Shown here: positions 30,269 to 40,058 of the stretch, one piece after another
How the letters are laid out: each line of letters opens with the position of its first letter
Position numbering within the stretch: the first letter of the stretch is position 1
Assembly: GCA_012972835.1 (NCBI GenBank)
Contig: JABDHK010000010.1
Coordinates: 307,782 to 371,781 of the forward strand
Source of the DNA: Chlorobiaceae bacterium
GTDB taxonomy: Bacteria; Bacteroidota; Chlorobiia; Chlorobiales; Chlorobiaceae
DNA length: 64,000 bases
Direction: 5' to 3'
Made by a program: the position numbers and the translations under genes
The notes under the pieces: model-generated
What the model saw: only the letters and a program-made list of their open reading frames with translations
Told to the model about the DNA's origin: nothing
The model's database searches: none

Positions 30269-31609
30269 ATGAAAAAAAACATTTTATTAGTCTTGGGTAT
30301 TGCAGGGATGATGATCGGTTGCTCCGAAAAAAGTCATTCTCCTGAAGTCAAAGTGCAAACCAGCACAGAAAGCACCCCATCTTTTGTTATCGATTCACCT
30401 CCGAATTTTATTTATCTGAAAAATCAAGGCTTTTCAGTATCCAAGGACAGCCCTTACGATATCATCTCTTTTGATGGCAATTATTACATCAACAATAACG
30501 CTCACTGGTACCGTTCATCTGATTACCATGGACCGTGGATTCTTATTCAGGATAGTTGGCTGCCCTCGAAGATAGGCAGGTACAGCATGGAGGATATAAG
30601 GAGGTATCGCGATATTGAAAACCGCAAGCCTGATAAAGGTAATCGCCAGTATCAGCACAACAACGTCAACACGAGGCGAATTCTTGATCAGCGTAACCAG
30701 CGTAACGATGCCAACGACAGGAATGTTCGGGATCAACAATACGAAGCTGCCGACAACAGGAACTACGAGCCAGTCAGTAGAGAAAGTTCTCCATCTTTTG
30801 TTATCGATTCACCGCCACGTTTTATTTATCTGAGAGATCAAGGTTTTTCAGTATCCAACGGAAGTTCTGTTGACATCGTTTACTATGGCGACAGTTATTA
30901 CACCCGTCATCATGACCACTGGTACCGATCATCTGATTACCATGGACCATGGATTTATGTCCAGGATGAGAGGTTGCCCTCAAAGCTGAGAAGGCATAGC
31001 TCCGAAGAAATAAAGAGGTATCGTGATATTGAATATCGCAGGCAGGATAGTCAGAATAACCAGTATCAGCGTGAGGATGACAACAAAAGGCGAGTCCTTG
31101 ATCAGCGTAACGAAGCCAACAGTAGGACAACTCAGCCTCAACAAAACAAAGCTCCTGAAAACGTCAAGGCTCAGGTTGACCAGCACAAAGGCCCTGATCA
31201 TATAAAGGCCGCGGATCAGCCGCACAAAGTACCTGAAAACGTCAAGGCTCAGGTTGACCAGCACAAAGGCCCTGATCATATAAAGGCCGCGGATCAGCCG
31301 CACAAAGTACCTGAAAACGTCAAGGTTCAGGTTGACCAGCACAAAGGCCCTGATCATATAAAGGTCCCGGATCAGTCGCACAAAACACCTGAGAACAGCA
31401 AGGTTCAGGTTGACCAGCACAAGACCCCTGATCATATAAAGGCCGCGGATCAGCCGCACAAAGCACCTGAAAACGTCAAGGTTCAGGTCGATCAGCACAA
31501 GACCCCTAATCAAAAGAAGACTCAGGATCAGCCACACAAAGCTATTGATAATAGCAAAAATCAGGATCACAGAGATAAGGTCTCTGATAATAAAAAGGAG
31601 AATAAATGA
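30269..31609 (+). CDS. Lipoprotein with two copies of a ~100-residue domain and a 26-residue repeat tail
   Basis: 446 residues. The lipobox MIGC gives an acylated Cys at residue 18. Two domain copies follow, at about 35-120 and 172-255, each reading PSFVIDSPP.FIYL..QGFSVS, then HWYRSSDYHGPW and LPSK with an RRYRDIE-type charged helix. From residue ~296 there are five 26-residue repeats (PENVKAQVDQHKGPDHIKAA) and a degenerate end, highly charged and without hydrophobic core. It lies 60 bp after the giant repeat protein on the same strand and may help anchor or expose it (inference). No named family is recognised. Confidence 0.7.
   Translation: MKKNILLVLGIAGMMIGCSEKSHSPEVKVQTSTESTPSFVIDSPPNFIYLKNQGFSVSKDSPYDIISFDGNYYINNNAHWYRSSDYHGPWILIQDSWLPSKIGRYSMEDIRRYRDIENRKPDKGNRQYQHNNVNTRRILDQRNQRNDANDRNVRDQQYEAADNRNYEPVSRESSPSFVIDSPPRFIYLRDQGFSVSNGSSVDIVYYGDSYYTRHHDHWYRSSDYHGPWIYVQDERLPSKLRRHSSEEIKRYRDIEYRRQDSQNNQYQREDDNKRRVLDQRNEANSRTTQPQQNKAPENVKAQVDQHKGPDHIKAADQPHKVPENVKAQVDQHKGPDHIKAADQPHKVPENVKVQVDQHKGPDHIKVPDQSHKTPENSKVQVDQHKTPDHIKAADQPHKAPENVKVQVDQHKTPNQKKTQDQPHKAIDNSKNQDHRDKVSDNKKENK
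31154..31543 (+). repeat. 78-bp coding tandem repeat, five copies
   Basis: Five in-frame 78-bp units encode PENVK.QVDQHK.PDHIKA.D plus QPHK. The first two are nearly identical in DNA, later ones carry substitutions, and a degenerate sixth follows to 31606. Such arrays vary in copy number by slippage. Confidence 0.85.
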
Positions 31610-31677
31610 TTTTCCCTGACAGCATTGGCGGGGAAGTACACAGGTATAAATGTTATAAAATTTAATCCACTCGCCCC

Positions 31678-32157
31678 ATGGCAACTATCGAAGAAAAAAT
31701 CATCAATGCAGGCTTTGCACTTCCACAGCCTCCCGCAGCTGCAGGTCTTTATTCTCCTGCAATTCGCAGTGGCAACCTTGTTTTTACCTCTGGGCAGCTA
31801 CCTCTTCGGGATGGTCAACTGGTAGAACCTGGAGGAAAAGGTAAGGTCAATGATCTCAGAAAGGATGATGCTTTTCATGCATCCAGAGTCGCTCTTCTCA
31901 ATGCACTGGCAGCCATTAAATCTGTGACTGGTACACTGGATAGTATTGAAAGAATCGTAAAGCTCACCCTCTATGTTTCGAGTGAAACCTGCTTTTCCAG
32001 CCAACATCTGGTTGCTAACGGTGCATCTTCATTGCTGCATGAAATCTTTGGAGAGAGGGGAGCCCATGCAAGAAGTGCTGTGGGTGTTGCGGAGTTACCC
32101 CTTGATGCAAGTCTTGAACTTGAGCTTATTGTGCAGTTTAAACCAACCATTTTGTAA
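31678..32157 (+). CDS. RidA/YjgF-like protein (UK114-like subgroup 1)
   Basis: 159 residues, about 30 longer than canonical RidA, matching the longer YjgF_YER057c_UK114-like_1 subgroup. Blocks include [41 protein letters not shown] and [20 protein letters not shown]. The conserved Arg of the RidA active site is at ARSAVG; canonical RidA deaminates reactive enamines and imines. The exact role of this subgroup is not settled. Confidence 0.85.
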   Translation: MATIEEKIINAGFALPQPPAAAGLYSPAIRSGNLVFTSGQLPLRDGQLVEPGGKGKVNDLRKDDAFHASRVALLNALAAIKSVTGTLDSIERIVKLTLYVSSETCFSSQHLVANGASSLLHEIFGERGAHARSAVGVAELPLDASLELELIVQFKPTIL

Positions 32158-32678
32158 TCATATTACCTGCGATTACATCATCCTTCATCGATGTTGATTC
32201 TTCAATATCCTCAATTAAAATCAACTATTACTACACTATAAAATCACTTGCATTATCATTGATATAAGCACATATATCTTTAATGCTGCAAGTGTTTTAT
32301 GCTTATTATAGATAATTTTAAGATATGACTTAAAGCAAGTATATCTCGACAAGTTATAGTGCTTTAATTCATAAAAATACTTCTCTATAGTTTGATTTAA
32401 AAATCATATAACTTATTAAAAAATACTTTAAGTAAAAAATGTTAAAATATTGTATTAAAATAACTAATATAGTTTAATATGAATATTAATTTAAATAATT
32501 ATTAATGTTATATACATTTATCGGTTTAATGATTTGTAGTTGAATATTTTGTTCATTCCTTAGTGTTAATAATTTTATCAATAGTTATTTTTATTGTTGT
32601 TTATGATATTTGTAACATATTTTATGTATTCATTTTAAAACATTTCTATGCAGTTTTTTCTCTTGTTTTTGATTGATT
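32158..32678. other. Very AT-rich gene-free stretch
   Basis: About 520 bp with many TTTAA and ATATA runs and no coding frame I can support. It contrasts with the GC content of flanking genes. Possibly acquired DNA, a decayed gene or a promoter/nucleoid-protein binding region. Confidence 0.6.
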
Positions 32679-32834
32679 ATGTCTTTTATTCAGATTGATT
32701 TCGCTATAGCAGTACGTTGTGATTTGATGTCATTAGTAGCTGCTGTATTGGTTGTTACTTTTGTGGTTATTTTTGATTTTATGAAGGACCTTATTTTGCT
32801 GATGATGCTGGCGGATGTGATCTTCGGCAGGTAA
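32679..32834 (+). CDS. Possible small hydrophobic protein (51 residues)
   Basis: ATG 32679 to TAA 32832 encodes a peptide with a clear membrane-like core (MSLVAAVLVVTFVVIFDF) followed by a second hydrophobic run (LILLMMLADVIFG). It is at the right end of an AT-rich stretch, 107 bp before ctpA. No Shine-Dalgarno is obvious and an opposing open frame exists, so this may be chance. Confidence 0.25.
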   Translation: MSFIQIDFAIAVRCDLMSLVAAVLVVTFVVIFDFMKDLILLMMLADVIFGR

Positions 32835-32941
32835 TCGGTTGATAGATCAATGATTTTTTGTGATTTTGATCTGCGATAGGTAAACTGTATTTCAGGAACC
32901 AAATATTCACTCTCTCATACCCGGTAACTAAACCACTCCTC

Positions 32942-34597
32942 ATGTCCCGTACACTGACTATTGTAATGATGCTTGTTGTGCTTGTTTTCGGCATTTTTCT
33001 CGGAACCAGGCTCAGCGGAGGCGGGGAGAGCCGGGTTGAACAGCAGAAAAAAATGCTTGAGGCTTATGGTTTGATGAAAGAGCTCTATGTAGATAAGGTT
33101 GACAGCGACAGTCTTGCCGGTGCAGGGATTCAGGGAATGGCTGAGTATCTCGATCCTCATACGGTTTATCTGGAGCCGGAAAAGGTCTCATATTCTCAGG
33201 CGGAATTTGATGGGAATTTTGATGGCATAGGTATTGAATTTGAAGTTATAAGAGATACGCTTCTTGTTGTCACTCCCCTCTCGGGCGGACCGAGTGCTGC
33301 TGTCGGTATTTCTCCGGGTGACCGTATTGTCGGGATTGATTCTGCTTCAGCTGTTGGTATAACTCAACAGGATGTACTGAGAAAGCTTAGGGGCAAACGG
33401 GGTACGAAAGTGCGCCTTAAAGTATTCAGGCCTTTAAACGGAAAACTTTTTGACGTTACAGTAACCAGAGGTACAATCTCTACATCAAGTATTGATGCTA
33501 CCTTTATGATTGATGACCGGGTTGGATATATACGGTTGAGTCGATTCATTGTTACGACAGCTGATGAGTTCAGGCGTGCGCTTGCCGGTTTGAAAAAGCA
33601 GGGAATGACGCGACTTGTAATTGATTTGAGAGGCAATCCTGGCGGCTTTCTTGAGCAGGCTGTTGAGGTTGCTGATGAATTTCTTGCCAAGGGGCAGTTG
33701 ATTGTCTATACAAAAAGCCGCAGAGGTGGTGCGGAGGACGAGCGATATGTTGCTAAATCTGTTGACGAGGGGTTTAAAAAAGGGGATGTGATTCTCCTTG
33801 TAGATAAGGGAAGTGCTTCAGCATCTGAAATTCTTGCCGGAGCGCTGCAGGATAACAAAAGGGCAACCGTTGTCGGCGAACTTACCTTTGGTAAAGGCCT
33901 GGTGCAGCGTCAGCTTCAGTTTGCCGACGGCTCTGCCATTCGGTTGACCGTATCCAGATATTATACTCCTTCAGGCCGCCAGATTCAGAGAGTCTATCGC
34001 AAGGGAGTTGAAGGCCGTGAGAGTTATTACAAGGAAGCGATGATTAATATTCTTCCCCAGAAACTCTTTGCTGATCCTGACAGTTTATTGTATCTGAAAA
34101 ACAGTGAACTCTCTGTCTATAAGACTTCATCTCTGCCCTCTCTTGTGTCCACTCTAAAAGGAAAGGAAAACGGGCAGAGTAAACTTGTTGCTCTCAGGGA
34201 TGCAGGTGGCATTATTCCTGATTTCTGGGTGACCAGTGGGACGTTATCTGATTTTTATCAGAAACTCTATCAGTCAGGTGTTTTTGATGAAATGGCGATG
34301 AAGCTTCTTGACGATCCTCGAAGTTCAGTTCAGGGTTATCGTACCTCACTGGATCGATTTATTGCCAATTACACTGAAGAGAGCAGTTTTGAAGCCCTTG
34401 TGGTAAAAATATGCAAAGCCAAAAAGATTGCCTTCGATAGAAATAGTTTTGTTCGGGATAGAAAACATATTGCCCGTGCAGTAAAGTCGAAGATTGCACA
34501 TCAGCTTTTTGGTGCTGAAGGCCAGTTAAAGTTTCTTGTGCGGAGTGCTGATCCAGTGGTCAAGATAGCTGAAACACTTCCGGGCAGTCGACCTTGA
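32942..34597 (+). CDS. ctpA: Carboxy-terminal processing protease (S41, CtpA/Prc-like)
   Basis: 551 residues. An N-terminal signal anchor ([19 protein letters not shown]) places it in the periplasm. A PDZ domain covers about 85-165 ([20 protein letters not shown]). The S41 catalytic part has [15 protein letters not shown], the nucleophile in [14 protein letters not shown] near 290 and the general-base Lys in TFGKGLVQ near 317. It has an extra ~170-residue C-terminal tail beyond the protease core. It trims C-termini of exported proteins. Confidence 0.93.
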   Translation: MSRTLTIVMMLVVLVFGIFLGTRLSGGGESRVEQQKKMLEAYGLMKELYVDKVDSDSLAGAGIQGMAEYLDPHTVYLEPEKVSYSQAEFDGNFDGIGIEFEVIRDTLLVVTPLSGGPSAAVGISPGDRIVGIDSASAVGITQQDVLRKLRGKRGTKVRLKVFRPLNGKLFDVTVTRGTISTSSIDATFMIDDRVGYIRLSRFIVTTADEFRRALAGLKKQGMTRLVIDLRGNPGGFLEQAVEVADEFLAKGQLIVYTKSRRGGAEDERYVAKSVDEGFKKGDVILLVDKGSASASEILAGALQDNKRATVVGELTFGKGLVQRQLQFADGSAIRLTVSRYYTPSGRQIQRVYRKGVEGRESYYKEAMINILPQKLFADPDSLLYLKNSELSVYKTSSLPSLVSTLKGKENGQSKLVALRDAGGIIPDFWVTSGTLSDFYQKLYQSGVFDEMAMKLLDDPRSSVQGYRTSLDRFIANYTEESSFEALVVKICKAKKIAFDRNSFVRDRKHIARAVKSKIAHQLFGAEGQLKFLVRSADPVVKIAETLPGSRP

Positions 34598-34628
34598 ATA
34601 TTTTTTTAACGATTTAACCGAGATGATT

Positions 34629-35285
34629 ATGTCAATACTGGAAAAAATCAGTAGTGCATCCTGTGCGTTACGGCTTAAAAACGACTGGCTGAAAATATTT
34701 ACCTGTCCCGTGCCAACTTCCGATTTCCTTTCGTTTGTCGGTATTGCCACCATTGATGCTCCTCAACATGCAGTGCTGAGCCTGTTATATGATGTTGACG
34801 CAGCCACAGAGTGGGTATGGAAAACAAAGGAAATGAAGGTGCTTCAGGAGCTCTCGGAAGATGAAGGGCGAATTGTCTATCAGCATGTCACAGCTCCATG
34901 GCCAGTGTCAGACCGCGAAATCATAACTCGTTCACAAGGCTATCTTGATCCTGAAACAGGGGAGGTTTTTATTAAACTTGAATGTATGGCTGATTATCTC
35001 CCTTTAAACGACAAATATGTTCGCGTACCCCAGCTTGAGGGTGCATGGAACATTATTCCGCTATCAGCAAACCAGTGCAGGGTTGTTTTCCGTCTTCATA
35101 TCGAACCCGGAGGTGAAATTCCCTCCTGGCTGGCCAATATTGCTGTTATTGATACTCCTTATCACACCCTGACCAATTTGCGGGAAATGGTTAAAAAGGA
35201 AAAATATCAGAATCCAATAGAAGCTCCGTTTAAGAAATCTGCCAAAGATGTTATCCAAAATTATGAGAAATTTATAACGGAGTGA
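34629..35285 (+). CDS. START-domain (lipid-binding/SRPBCC) protein
   Basis: 218 residues from ATG 34629 (ATG 34623 is an alternative two codons upstream). The pattern [44 protein letters not shown], and a closing amphipathic helix matches the START/polyketide-cyclase-like superfamily, which holds hydrophobic ligands in a helix-grip cavity. No signal peptide, so it is probably cytoplasmic. The ligand is unknown. It follows ctpA by ~30 bp. Confidence 0.85.
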   Translation: MSILEKISSASCALRLKNDWLKIFTCPVPTSDFLSFVGIATIDAPQHAVLSLLYDVDAATEWVWKTKEMKVLQELSEDEGRIVYQHVTAPWPVSDREIITRSQGYLDPETGEVFIKLECMADYLPLNDKYVRVPQLEGAWNIIPLSANQCRVVFRLHIEPGGEIPSWLANIAVIDTPYHTLTNLREMVKKEKYQNPIEAPFKKSAKDVIQNYEKFITE

Positions 35286-35310
35286 CCATTTTCTGTTGCT
35301 GAGTATCTCT

Positions 35311-36297
35311 CTATAGTTGAAGGTGTTCCTGATAGGCCCTGATCAGTTTTTCAGCTTTTACTGGAACGGCGCCAACCTCCTGGCAGACCGTTCCAGCGGC
35401 AAGATTGGCTATGGTTGCATTGGTTACGATGTCGAGACCTGCAGCAGCGCCAAGTGCCAGAATTCCGATGACGGTGTCACCGGCACCTGAAACATCGGCA
35501 ACCTCAAGCGATGTGGCTGCAATATGAGTAAACTCTCCGTTATAGAGAGTCATACCTTTTTCGCTCCTTGTAACGATTATTGTGTCAGTCTGAAGTTTTT
35601 CCTGAAGCAGACGGCAGGCCTCTTCAACCTCCTCGTCGTTGTTGTGCAGGATGATACCGAGTGACGCAGCCATTTCGGAAAGGTTCGGTTTAAAGAGCGA
35701 ACACTTTCTGAACGCAAAGAAGTTCTGGAGTTTCGGATCAACAAGCACCGGAACACCATGTGTTTTCGCTGATGTAATGATATGCTGAATGATATGGGGG
35801 CTGAGCAACCCCTTGTTGTAGTCTTCCAGCACGATAGCGTCAATTGAGCCGATAACAGCCTCAATTGAGTCGATAACAGCATTTTCTATCGTTTTATCGA
35901 CCTCTTTTCTGCTTTCGAAGTCAACCCTCGTGATATGATGGTTTTGTGAAAGAATTCTTGTTTTGCAGGTAGTAGGCCTTGAAGGATCGCTGATCAGCCC
36001 TTCGGCTGCAAGTCCATGAGTTCGGAAGAGTTCCAGAAGTGCCTCCCTGTTGCTGTCAGCTCCGGTAATCCCTATCAGCATGGTCTCTGCTCCGAGTGAT
36101 CGGGTGTTGAGAGCAACATTTGCCGCTCCTCCAAGCCTGTTGTCCTCATGGGTGACATCGACTACCGGAACCGGATATTCCGGTGAAATACGGGAGACAT
36201 GACCGAAGATATACTTGTCGAGCATGATGTCGCCTATGACAGCAATTCGTTTGCTGCGAAAAGAGTCCAGAATGGTCTCAATGGATTTTACAGTCAT
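35311..36297 (-). CDS. hldA: D-glycero-beta-D-manno-heptose-7-phosphate kinase (RfaE1/HldA)
   Basis: 328 residues from ATG 36297; the frame upstream to 36366 is unlike the family. PfkB/ribokinase fold: [19 protein letters not shown] near the start, [15 protein letters not shown], and [11 protein letters not shown] near 260 with the catalytic Asp. It phosphorylates heptose-7-phosphate in ADP-heptose synthesis for LPS core. The cytidylyl/adenylyl-transferase half found in E. coli HldE is absent, so this is the single-domain form. Confidence 0.9.
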   Translation of the reverse strand: MTVKSIETILDSFRSKRIAVIGDIMLDKYIFGHVSRISPEYPVPVVDVTHEDNRLGGAANVALNTRSLGAETMLIGITGADSNREALLELFRTHGLAAEGLISDPSRPTTCKTRILSQNHHITRVDFESRKEVDKTIENAVIDSIEAVIGSIDAIVLEDYNKGLLSPHIIQHIITSAKTHGVPVLVDPKLQNFFAFRKCSLFKPNLSEMAASLGIILHNNDEEVEEACRLLQEKLQTDTIIVTRSEKGMTLYNGEFTHIAATSLEVADVSGAGDTVIGILALGAAAGLDIVTNATIANLAAGTVCQEVGAVPVKAEKLIRAYQEHLQL

Positions 36298-36408
36298 AAC
36301 CTCTTGTTTCTTGATGTGTTTCGGTGGCAGACACAATAAAAATAGCAGGAAAATCCTTTTCAGCAATGAAGATATGCTGGTATCATTTTATTTTTTGCTA
36401 TTTTTTGT

Positions 36409-36414
36409 TATAAT
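36409..36414 (+). promoter_or_regulatory. Candidate -10 box for the ffh operon
   Basis: A perfect TATAAT lies 46 bp upstream of the ffh ATG in the divergent hldA-ffh gap. No convincing -35 is seen at 17 bp. Confidence 0.3.
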
Positions 36415-36459
36415 TAAAGCCAAGCATTTTTAAGCTTTATATGAAAAAAGCGGGTAACC

Positions 36460-37809
36460 ATGTTCGATAGTTTAAGTGATAAATTAGAGGCCACCTTTAA
36501 AAAGCTCGCAGGCCAAGCCACTATTAACGAGATCAATATTGGTCTCGCCATGCGTGATATCAAGCGAGCGCTTCTTGGTGCCGATGTTAACTATAAGGTA
36601 GCAAAGAAATTAATTGAGGATATAAGGGAGAAGTCTCTCGGCGAAGAGGTCATCAAAAGCGTCTCACCAGCACAGATGATTGTTAAAATCGTCTATGATG
36701 AGCTTACAGAGTTGATGGGGGGAGAGCAGAAGCCGCTCAACCTTTCGCCCAAGAAACTTCCTGCTATAATAATGGTTGCCGGTCTGCAGGGATCGGGAAA
36801 AACAACATTCTGCGCAAAACTTGCGCTTCGTCTGAAAAAGAACGGAAAAAATCCAATGCTTGTTGCAGCTGACGTCTATCGTCCGGCGGCAATCGACCAG
36901 CTGAAAGCGCTGGGTCTGCAGGTGGATGTTCCCGTCTTTGCCATTGAAGAGCAGGACGCCATGAAAGCAGCTCTTCAAGGTCTTGAAGAGGCAAGGTCGA
37001 TGGCAAAAGATGTTGTTATTATAGATACTGCCGGACGTTTGCAGATTGATCAACTTATGATGGCTGAGGCTGAAGCGTTGAAAAACTCTCTCAAGCCGGA
37101 TGAGCTTCTTTTTGTTGTTGACTCTATGATGGGTCAGGAAGCGGTCAATACCGCAAAGGTTTTCAACGATCGTCTTGATTTTGACGGTGTTGTGCTTACA
37201 AAGCTGGATGGTGATTCAAGAGGTGGTGCTGCACTTTCCATTCGTCAGGTTGTCGATAAGCCGATTAAATTTATCAGTATCGGCGAAAAGGTTGACGATC
37301 TTGACTTGTTCTATCCTGATCGTATGGCTCAGAGAATTCTGGGAATGGGCGATATTGTAAGTTTTGTTGAAAAAGCGCAGGAAAATCTCGATCTTGAGAA
37401 AGCTGTCGAGATGCAGAAAAAGTTGATGAAGAATGAGTTTGATCTCAACGACTTTTTCGACCAGTTGCAGCAGCTAAAGAAAATGGGCTCAATTCAGGGG
37501 CTTATAGAGATGGTACCGGGGCTTAATAAAATGGTTCCAAAGCAGGATCTTGAGAATCTCGACTTCAAACCTATTGAAGCCATGATTAATTCCATGACGA
37601 GGCAGGAAAAAATAAATCCTGATATCATCAACGGAAGCCGTCGTCAACGAATTGCAAACGGCAGCGGTACGAAAGTTCAGGAGGTTAACCTTCTGCTCAA
37701 GCAGTTCGGAGAGATGAAAAAGATGATGCGTTCGGTATCGAAACTGTCACAGTCCGGCAGAAAAATTACTTCGCAGAATCTCGCGCTTGAAAAGTTTTTA
37801 AAACGATAG
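36460..37809 (+). CDS. ffh: Signal recognition particle protein Ffh
   Basis: 449 residues. N-domain helices, P-loop [10 protein letters not shown] near residue 108, DTAGR near 190, [14 protein letters not shown] near 247, and a methionine-rich M domain (about 300-449, [17 protein letters not shown]) that binds 4.5S RNA and signal sequences. It targets membrane proteins to FtsY/SecYEG. First gene of the classical ffh-rpsP-rimM-trmD-rplS operon. Confidence 0.97.
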   Translation: MFDSLSDKLEATFKKLAGQATINEINIGLAMRDIKRALLGADVNYKVAKKLIEDIREKSLGEEVIKSVSPAQMIVKIVYDELTELMGGEQKPLNLSPKKLPAIIMVAGLQGSGKTTFCAKLALRLKKNGKNPMLVAADVYRPAAIDQLKALGLQVDVPVFAIEEQDAMKAALQGLEEARSMAKDVVIIDTAGRLQIDQLMMAEAEALKNSLKPDELLFVVDSMMGQEAVNTAKVFNDRLDFDGVVLTKLDGDSRGGAALSIRQVVDKPIKFISIGEKVDDLDLFYPDRMAQRILGMGDIVSFVEKAQENLDLEKAVEMQKKLMKNEFDLNDFFDQLQQLKKMGSIQGLIEMVPGLNKMVPKQDLENLDFKPIEAMINSMTRQEKINPDIINGSRRQRIANGSGTKVQEVNLLLKQFGEMKKMMRSVSKLSQSGRKITSQNLALEKFLKR

Positions 37810-37855
37810 ATTGCATTTACTGTTAACAGTTAACATTAACTAAAATACTTTAGCC

Positions 37856-38260
37856 TTGGTAAAGATCAGACTGAAAAGAGCAGGAAGAAAAAAATTGCCG
37901 GTATACCAGATTGTTGTTGCCGATGCACGCTCACCACGGGACGGCAAATTTCTTGAAGTTGTAGGCCATTATCAGCCGACTGCAAAACCGCATGCTGTAA
38001 CCATTAATAAAGAGCGTATTACGTATTGGATGCAGACAGGTGCACAGCCAACCGCAACAGTAAACAGTCTTATCCGCACGACCGGATTGCTTTATGAACT
38101 TAGACTCAAGAGCATGGGTCGCAGCGAAGCTGACATTACAGCTGAGATGGAAAAGTGGCAGGAGCATCAGAACGTACGACGTCAGAAGCGCCTTGCATTG
38201 AAGTCTCATCGCCGCTCTGCAAAAAAAGAGGCAGAAGCGAAAGCAGCTGCTCAGGCATAA
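37856..38260 (+). CDS. rpsP: 30S ribosomal protein S16
   Basis: 134 residues starting at TTG 37856 (TTG GTA AAG ATC); no ATG fits the conserved start [38 protein letters not shown] is the S16 signature. It is about 50 residues longer than E. coli S16 because of a C-terminal Lys/Ala-rich tail ([20 protein letters not shown]). Second gene in the operon. Confidence 0.95.
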   Translation: MVKIRLKRAGRKKLPVYQIVVADARSPRDGKFLEVVGHYQPTAKPHAVTINKERITYWMQTGAQPTATVNSLIRTTGLLYELRLKSMGRSEADITAEMEKWQEHQNVRRQKRLALKSHRRSAKKEAEAKAAAQA

Positions 38261-38284
38261 TCACGCTTTTACGGGGAGTTACTG

Positions 38285-38788
38285 ATGGAGCTCTATGTAA
38301 CGGGTGTCATTCTCAAGCCGAAAGGATTGCAGGGTGAAGTGAAAGTGGAGCTGGTTACTGATTTCCCTGAAAGTTTTCTTTCCCGTAAGGAATATTATGC
38401 GGGGAAATCCATTGACTCTGTAGAGCGGTTAAAGGTTAAAAAAGCCGCTCTATCCGCAGGTTTTGCATGGTTGTTCTTTGAAGGAATTGATAGTGTGGAG
38501 AAAGCCGAGGCATTGACCGGATGGAAATTGTTTGTTACTGAAGATCAGCTTTTACCTCAGCCGGATAACCGTGCCTATGTTCATGAGATTATCGGCATGA
38601 AGCTTCTTGACCGTGATCGCAGGGAGGCAGGGATTGTTACCAATGTGATAAGGATGCCGGCACATGAAGTTTATGAGGTTCAGGTTGGCGAAAAAAAGAT
38701 TTTGGTGCCAGCTATAGAAGAATTTGTTGAAGAGTTCAATCTCAGTGAAAAGTACATGGTGATACCAAGGTATGGCGAGTTTCTGTAA
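38285..38788 (+). CDS. rimM: Ribosome maturation factor RimM
   Basis: 167 residues: N-terminal RimM barrel (VTGVILKPKGLQGEVKVELV) and a C-terminal PRC barrel (HEIIGMKLLDRDRREAGIVT; ILVPAIEEFVEEFNL). It assists maturation of the 30S head and binds S19. It sits between rpsP and trmD as usual. Confidence 0.95.
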   Translation: MELYVTGVILKPKGLQGEVKVELVTDFPESFLSRKEYYAGKSIDSVERLKVKKAALSAGFAWLFFEGIDSVEKAEALTGWKLFVTEDQLLPQPDNRAYVHEIIGMKLLDRDRREAGIVTNVIRMPAHEVYEVQVGEKKILVPAIEEFVEEFNLSEKYMVIPRYGEFL

Positions 38789-38828
38789 ATGATTAAACCC
38801 TGAAAAATCTGTTGAAGCTTTTCTTCCG

Positions 38829-39542
38829 ATGAATGCAATAAGGATTGATGTTATTTCCGTCATTCCCGGTTTTTTTGATTCGCCGCTTGATAATGGATTG
38901 TTAAGCATTGCCCGGAAAAAAAACCATGCTGACATTCATGTTCATAACTTGCATGACTATGGACTGGGAAAGTATAAACAGGTTGATGATTCACCATTTG
39001 GTGGAGGAGCAGGAATGGTACTCCGTCCAGAACCGGTATTTGCCTGTATTGAAGCACTGAAGGCCGAAAGAGAGTATGATGCTGTGATTTTTCTTTCGCC
39101 GGATGGAAAGCTGTTTGAGCAATCTATGGCAAACAGGCTTTCAAGGATGCAGAATGTGATTATACTCTGCGGTCATTACAAGGCTGTAGATGAAAGAATC
39201 CGTCAGAATTTGATTACCATGGAGATTTCCATTGGTGATGTTGTTGTTTCAGGCGGTGAGATTCCAGCACTGCTTCTTATGGATGCTGTAGTGAGGGTTA
39301 TACCAGGTGTTCTTGGTGACAGTGAGTCAGCTCTGACCGACTCTTTTCAGAACGGACTCCTTGATTGTGCCTATTACACGCGTCCCTCAGAATTCAGAGG
39401 GATGAAGGTTCCGGAAGTACTGTTGACAGGGCATCACAGCAGGATAGAGCACTGGCGTAGTGAGAATGCTCTTGAAAGAACACAGCAGCGCAGGCCAGAT
39501 TTGCTTGATCATATAGTTTTAGAAGAATTAAAGAAAAAATAA
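38829..39542 (+). CDS. trmD: tRNA (guanine-37-N1)-methyltransferase TrmD
   Basis: 237 residues. SPOUT fold with [17 protein letters not shown] (catalytic Asp region), [13 protein letters not shown] and [20 protein letters not shown] forming the trefoil knot that binds SAM. It methylates G37 next to the anticodon and prevents frameshifting. Confidence 0.97.
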   Translation: MNAIRIDVISVIPGFFDSPLDNGLLSIARKKNHADIHVHNLHDYGLGKYKQVDDSPFGGGAGMVLRPEPVFACIEALKAEREYDAVIFLSPDGKLFEQSMANRLSRMQNVIILCGHYKAVDERIRQNLITMEISIGDVVVSGGEIPALLLMDAVVRVIPGVLGDSESALTDSFQNGLLDCAYYTRPSEFRGMKVPEVLLTGHHSRIEHWRSENALERTQQRRPDLLDHIVLEELKKK

Positions 39543-39559
39543 CGTAAATAGTTGTTGTC

Positions 39560-39922
39560 ATGGATCAGTTAATTAAGTTAGTTGAAGCCACCCAGGCCGT
39601 TACCGATTTTCCGGAAATTAATCCGGGCGATACCGTCAAGATTCAGTTGAAGGTTATTGAAGGCGAAAAAGAAAGACTTCAGGCCTTCGAGGGTATTGTT
39701 ATCAGTGACAGGGGAGCAGGCGGCAATAAAACAATCACCGTCCGCAAGATATCTCACGGTGTTGGTGTTGAAAGAATTATTCCGGTCAATTCGCCTAACA
39801 TTGAGAGTGTTACAGTGCTTAAGCACGGCAAGGCAAGAAGAGCAAAACTGTTCTACCTGCGCAAACGTACAGGAAAAGCTGCATTAAAAGTCAAGGAACG
39901 CAAGGTTGCAGAAAAAGCCTGA
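39560..39922 (+). CDS. rplS: 50S ribosomal protein L19
   Basis: 120 residues with [39 protein letters not shown] and [18 protein letters not shown], the L19 signature. It lies at the 30S-50S interface. Last gene of the operon, 17 bp after trmD. Confidence 0.97.
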   Translation: MDQLIKLVEATQAVTDFPEINPGDTVKIQLKVIEGEKERLQAFEGIVISDRGAGGNKTITVRKISHGVGVERIIPVNSPNIESVTVLKHGKARRAKLFYLRKRTGKAALKVKERKVAEKA

Positions 39923-39938
39923 GCTTTTATAAGTCAAA

Positions 39939-39961
39939 CCGGCACGCCTTGGCGCTGCCGG
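39939..39961 (+). terminator. GC-rich hairpin after rplS
   Basis: ccggcacgcc and ggcgctgccgg pair (10 bp with one bulged base) around a 2-nt loop starting 17 bp after the rplS stop. There is no T run after it, so termination strength is uncertain, but its position suits the operon's end. Confidence 0.45.
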
Positions 39962-39971
39962 GTGATTTGGG

Positions 39972-40053
39972 ACGTGGTTGAATAGCGATAAACGGTTTAA
40001 TGTCATTGATAGGACAATGTTTAAGGCTGCTTTTTAACGCTATTCAACAACGT
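39972..40053 (+). ncRNA. Long stem-loop element in the leader of the MutY-like gene
   Basis: acgtggttgaatagcg (39972-39987) pairs with cgctattcaacaacgt (40038-40053), 15 of 16 positions. Inside lie a smaller cattg/caatg hairpin and an acggttt run. It ends 5 bp before the ATG of the glycosylase gene, so it would lie in its leader and could affect translation. Function inferred only; a repeat element is another possibility. Confidence 0.35.
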
Positions 40054-40058
40054 CTCTT

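Noticed and set aside
31154..31543. CRISPR-like array
   Set aside because: The repeats are directly adjacent coding units without variable spacers.
30980..31684. 234-residue minus-strand hydrophobic frame opposite the lipoprotein repeats
   Set aside because: Its LIRGL/LVNLN repeats simply mirror the 78-bp coding tandem repeat.
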